A stretch of 64,000 nucleotides of DNA from JAHBWV01 sp964588385 (GTDB lineage: Bacteria; Planctomycetota; Phycisphaerae; Phycisphaerales; UBA1924), in contig CAZPPG010000011.1 of assembly GCA_964588385.1 (NCBI GenBank), positions 1-64,000 on the forward strand, given 5' to 3'. A model generated the notes under the pieces. The model saw only the letters and a program-made list of their open reading frames with translations, was not told the DNA's origin and searched no databases. Position 1 is the stretch's first letter. Each line of letters starts with the position of its first letter. This document shows positions 61,631-64,000 of this stretch, in pieces. Both the position numbers and the translations under genes were made by a program.

Positions 61631-61672
61631 CACTGGCTGTTTATCAGCCAGTGCTCTTGTCTTTCTCTGTCT
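61631..61672 (+). terminator. Rho-independent terminator of dnaB
   Basis: CACTGGCTG-tttat-CAGCCAGTG (61631-61653), a perfect nine-base stem with a five-base loop, followed by CTCTTGTCTTTCTCTG, a broken U tract. It ends the plus-strand dnaB gene and lies just before the stop of the convergent helicase gene at 61683. Confidence 0.75.
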
Positions 61673-61682
61673 CTCCGCCCCT

Positions 61683-64000
61683 TCACTTTCCAATCGCTTC
61701 CCGCACCGCCTTCAACAGCCGCTCGCGCTCGCGCCCCGGGCTCTTGAACCAGTCCAGCGACCAGATGCGATGGATCCTCCACCCCAGCCGCTCCAGCACC
61801 TCCTGGCGCAGCCGATCCCGATCCCGCGCTGACGCGCTCGAGTGGTACGTCGCCCCATCACACTCGATCCCCAGCACGAACTCCCCCGCCTTCGTCGGAT
61901 GCCGCACCGCGATGTCGATGAAGTAGCCGCCCACGCCCACCTGCGGCTCGGCATCAAACCCCGCCTCGCGCAGCGCGCCCGCCACCGACGCCTCAAACTC
62001 GCTCTCCGGCTCCCTTGCCGTCTCCCGCGCGCTCGCCCCCATCCCCGCGCCGATCACGCCGGACTTCGCGAACGCCAGATACCCCTTGAGCGCGCGCGCT
62101 CCCCAGCTCGACGTCTCGTCCGCGCGAATCTCCCCCGGATCCATGCTCGTGAACACCACCGTGTGGCACTTGCTCCGCGTGTAGAGCACATTCAACCGCC
62201 GGTGCCCGCCCTGGTTGTTGATCGGCCCGAACCGCTGGAAGAACGCGCCCCGCTCATCCTTTCCATACACCGTGGAGATGAAGATCGCGTCCCGCTCATC
62301 CCCCTGCACGTTCTCCAAGTTCTTCACAAAGAACGGCTCGAGCGTCCCATCCCGCTGCTTCCGCCACGCCTCAAACTCCGCGTTCTCCGATGCCAGCCGA
62401 TCGATCTCCAGCATGATCCGTTCTGTCTGCCGCTGGTTCAACGCCACCAAACCCAGCGATCGCTCCGGATGCCGCTTCACATACGCCACCGCCTCCTCCG
62501 CGATCCGCCGCGCCTCGACCGGGTTCACCCCCCGTCCGCCGTACACGCCCTCCTCCACGCGCACGTACCGCACGCCGTAGTCCTCGTGCTCATGATGTGG
62601 CGACGGAAACACCACAAGTTCCCCGTCGTAGAACTCTCGATTGGAATATGCGATCAGCGAAGCGTGCCGCGAGCGATAGTGCCACTTCAATCGCCGGATC
62701 GGCCGCAGCGTCGCCATCCCCTGATCCAGAATCGACTGCTCATCGGCCGCGGAGCCCTGGCTCTCCTCGTCCGGCGTCGCGTCCGTCCCCATGAAGAACG
62801 CCGTCGGAGGCAACTGCTTGGGATCGCCCACGATCACCACCTGCGCCCCACGCGCGATCGCCCCGATCGCGTCCTCCGGCCTCATCTGCGACGCCTCATC
62901 CATGATCACCAGGTCAAACGTGATCGACCCCGGCTTCAGGTACTGCGCCACCGACAAGGGCGACATCATGAAGCACGGCATCAACTGCTGCACTGCGCCG
63001 CCCGCCCGGTCCAGCACATCCCGAAGCGCCGTCGGCGTCCGAGGCGTCGCCGCCACGTGCTCCACCAGCGCAAGCCCGGTCCACTGCTTCTTCGGGCCCG
63101 AGTCCGACCCCGCATCGACCCTGCGCGCCGCAAGCGTGGACGCGATCTGCCGCTGTCGAATGGACAGCACCCTGCGATCCAGCTCTCGAAACCGCGCACG
63201 GTGCGACTCGTGCCGCTCGCCTGTGAACCTCTGGAGCGCGGGGCTCCGCGCCATCAGATGACGCACCAGACTCTGATAGATCGTCCGGCCCGCGGCGTCC
63301 GCGAGCCCCTCCAGCGTCGGCCGCGCCTTCTCCACCACCTCGATCACCGGCCCCAGGCCCTCACCCTCCGCGTCCTCCCGCGCCCGCAGCGCATCGCACA
63401 ACTGCTGGAGCAACTCCGGAACCGCCGCGCACGCCGCAGCCCGCGCCGCGATCACGCGCGCCGGCGCATCCAGGACGCCCTCCCCCCGAGGCACACCCAC
63501 CCATGCCGACGCATCCACCACCGTCACCTTCGCCAGTGCATCCAGTGCCTCGCGCCACGTCCCCATCTCGCCCCTCACCCGCGCCGCAATCCCGCGCACC
63601 TGCGCCGCTCGCTCCGCCACCCGTTCACCGAGCACCCACGCCCTCAGCTCGGGCGCAATCCCGCTCTTCTCCACCGCGCTCACAAAGGCGACGCCGGTCC
63701 GCAATCTCTCGAACACCTGATCCGCCGCCATCGCACCGGCCGCTCGCACCCGGTCCGCCGATCCGCGCAGAAGGAAGTCCACGAGCAGCAGCGCGCCAGG
63801 ATCGCTGCCGATCCCACGCACGCGTGCCGCCCACTCCACGACCGCTCGCGCCGCCCCCGTCTCCGTCGTCGCGCCGCTGAATGTCGACCCGAGAAGGGCC
63901 CGTGCGTCCGCATCTTCCGCGAACCGCTTCCATCCTTCGACATGCGCAGCCAGCTCCTCCATCGCATCCGCCTGCGCTGCTCGCGTGAGCGCGCCCTCGC
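61683..64000 (-). CDS. Superfamily 1 helicase with C-terminal nuclease domain, N-terminus beyond window
   Basis: At least 772 residues are visible; the frame stays open to the right edge, so the gene is partial and helicase motif I (Walker A) is outside. Motif II is DLVIMDEASQMRPEDA, motif III GDPKQLPPTAFF, and the C-terminal RecA half has LKWHYRSRHASLI, NVQGDERDAIFIS and RRLNVLYTRSK, as in the Dna2/UPF1-like group. The last 100 residues are a restriction-endonuclease-like (MTES_1575/DUF559, Vsr-like) domain: GGYFIDIAVRHP, LGIECDGATYHSS, ARDRDRLRQ. Large proteins of this layout are often DUF4011-type helicases, some linked to phage defence. Confidence 0.9.
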   Translation of the reverse strand, partial: EGALTRAAQADAMEELAAHVEGWKRFAEDADARALLGSTFSGATTETGAARAVVEWAARVRGIGSDPGALLLVDFLLRGSADRVRAAGAMAADQVFERLRTGVAFVSAVEKSGIAPELRAWVLGERVAERAAQVRGIAARVRGEMGTWREALDALAKVTVVDASAWVGVPRGEGVLDAPARVIAARAAACAAVPELLQQLCDALRAREDAEGEGLGPVIEVVEKARPTLEGLADAAGRTIYQSLVRHLMARSPALQRFTGERHESHRARFRELDRRVLSIRQRQIASTLAARRVDAGSDSGPKKQWTGLALVEHVAATPRTPTALRDVLDRAGGAVQQLMPCFMMSPLSVAQYLKPGSITFDLVIMDEASQMRPEDAIGAIARGAQVVIVGDPKQLPPTAFFMGTDATPDEESQGSAADEQSILDQGMATLRPIRRLKWHYRSRHASLIAYSNREFYDGELVVFPSPHHEHEDYGVRYVRVEEGVYGGRGVNPVEARRIAEEAVAYVKRHPERSLGLVALNQRQTERIMLEIDRLASENAEFEAWRKQRDGTLEPFFVKNLENVQGDERDAIFISTVYGKDERGAFFQRFGPINNQGGHRRLNVLYTRSKCHTVVFTSMDPGEIRADETSSWGARALKGYLAFAKSGVIGAGMGASARETAREPESEFEASVAGALREAGFDAEPQVGVGGYFIDIAVRHPTKAGEFVLGIECDGATYHSSASARDRDRLRQEVLERLGWRIHRIWSLDWFKSPGRERERLLKAVREAIGK

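Overview
The window is a stretch of high-G+C bacterial chromosome that most likely belongs to the Planctomycetota, probably the class Phycisphaerae. The reasons are a 23S rRNA gene that has its own promoter and no 16S gene beside it, membrane proteins with the zinc-ribbon spacing C-x2-C-G-Y-x-N/L-R-G-L...C-P-E-C common in planctomycetes, a short C-terminal sorting-like tail, the futalosine route to menaquinone, and several pilus/secretion clusters with planctomycete-type extensions. The lineage is inferred from these traits; no database search was made.

Layout. 1-866: 5' part of a 23S rRNA gene (minus) with leader and promoter. 0.9-6.5 kb: a minus-strand three-gene operon headed by a PilM with a PilN-like extension. 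6.8-13.7 kb: membrane protein plus MEMO/AmrB-like protein, CusF-like lipoprotein, a uracil-DNA glycosylase without cysteines, DUF456 protein and PIN-PhoH ATPase. 13.7-21.9 kb: a tight minus-strand type II secretion operon, gspF-G-I-J-K-C-L-M plus a TPR lipoprotein, without E or D. 22.1-33.3 kb: threonine dehydrogenase, M48 protease, EF-G-like GTPase, two zinc-ribbon membrane proteins, a phosphatase-kinase pair, peptidoglycan amidase, a small lipoprotein, SpoU methyltransferase and UppP. 33.4-45.5 kb: SerA, two cysteine-rich exported proteins next to a His/Gly-rich membrane protein, RsmE, a terpenoid-cyclase-fold protein, lipoprotein-type thiol peroxidase, cyclophilin-purE-purK and acetyl-CoA synthetase. 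45.8-50.3 kb: an island of plus-strand genes of unknown function, poorer in G+C, ending in a LamG-like gene split by an in-frame TGA. 50.4-55.9 kb: pilM-N-O-P-pilB/gspE (minus). 56.1-64 kb: futalosine hydrolase, HlyD-type adaptor, PdxH, DnaB and a helicase-nuclease cut by the window end.

How the genes work together. Three separate inner-membrane platforms of the type IV pilus/type II secretion superfamily lie within 55 kb, each with its own PilM/GspL actin-like scaffold, yet only one motor ATPase (50.4 kb) and one polytopic platform protein GspF (20.7 kb) are seen, and no secretin. The clusters may share parts with each other or with genes outside the window. The rest is mostly housekeeping (purine, serine, threonine, acetate, pyridoxal phosphate and menaquinone metabolism, replication, translation) with a set of envelope and metal- or redox-linked exported proteins.

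Most worth following up: the cysteine-free family 4 uracil-DNA glycosylase, the exported cysteine-rich pair beside the His-rich membrane protein, the 46-50 kb island with its in-frame TGA, and the three-platform secretion arrangement.
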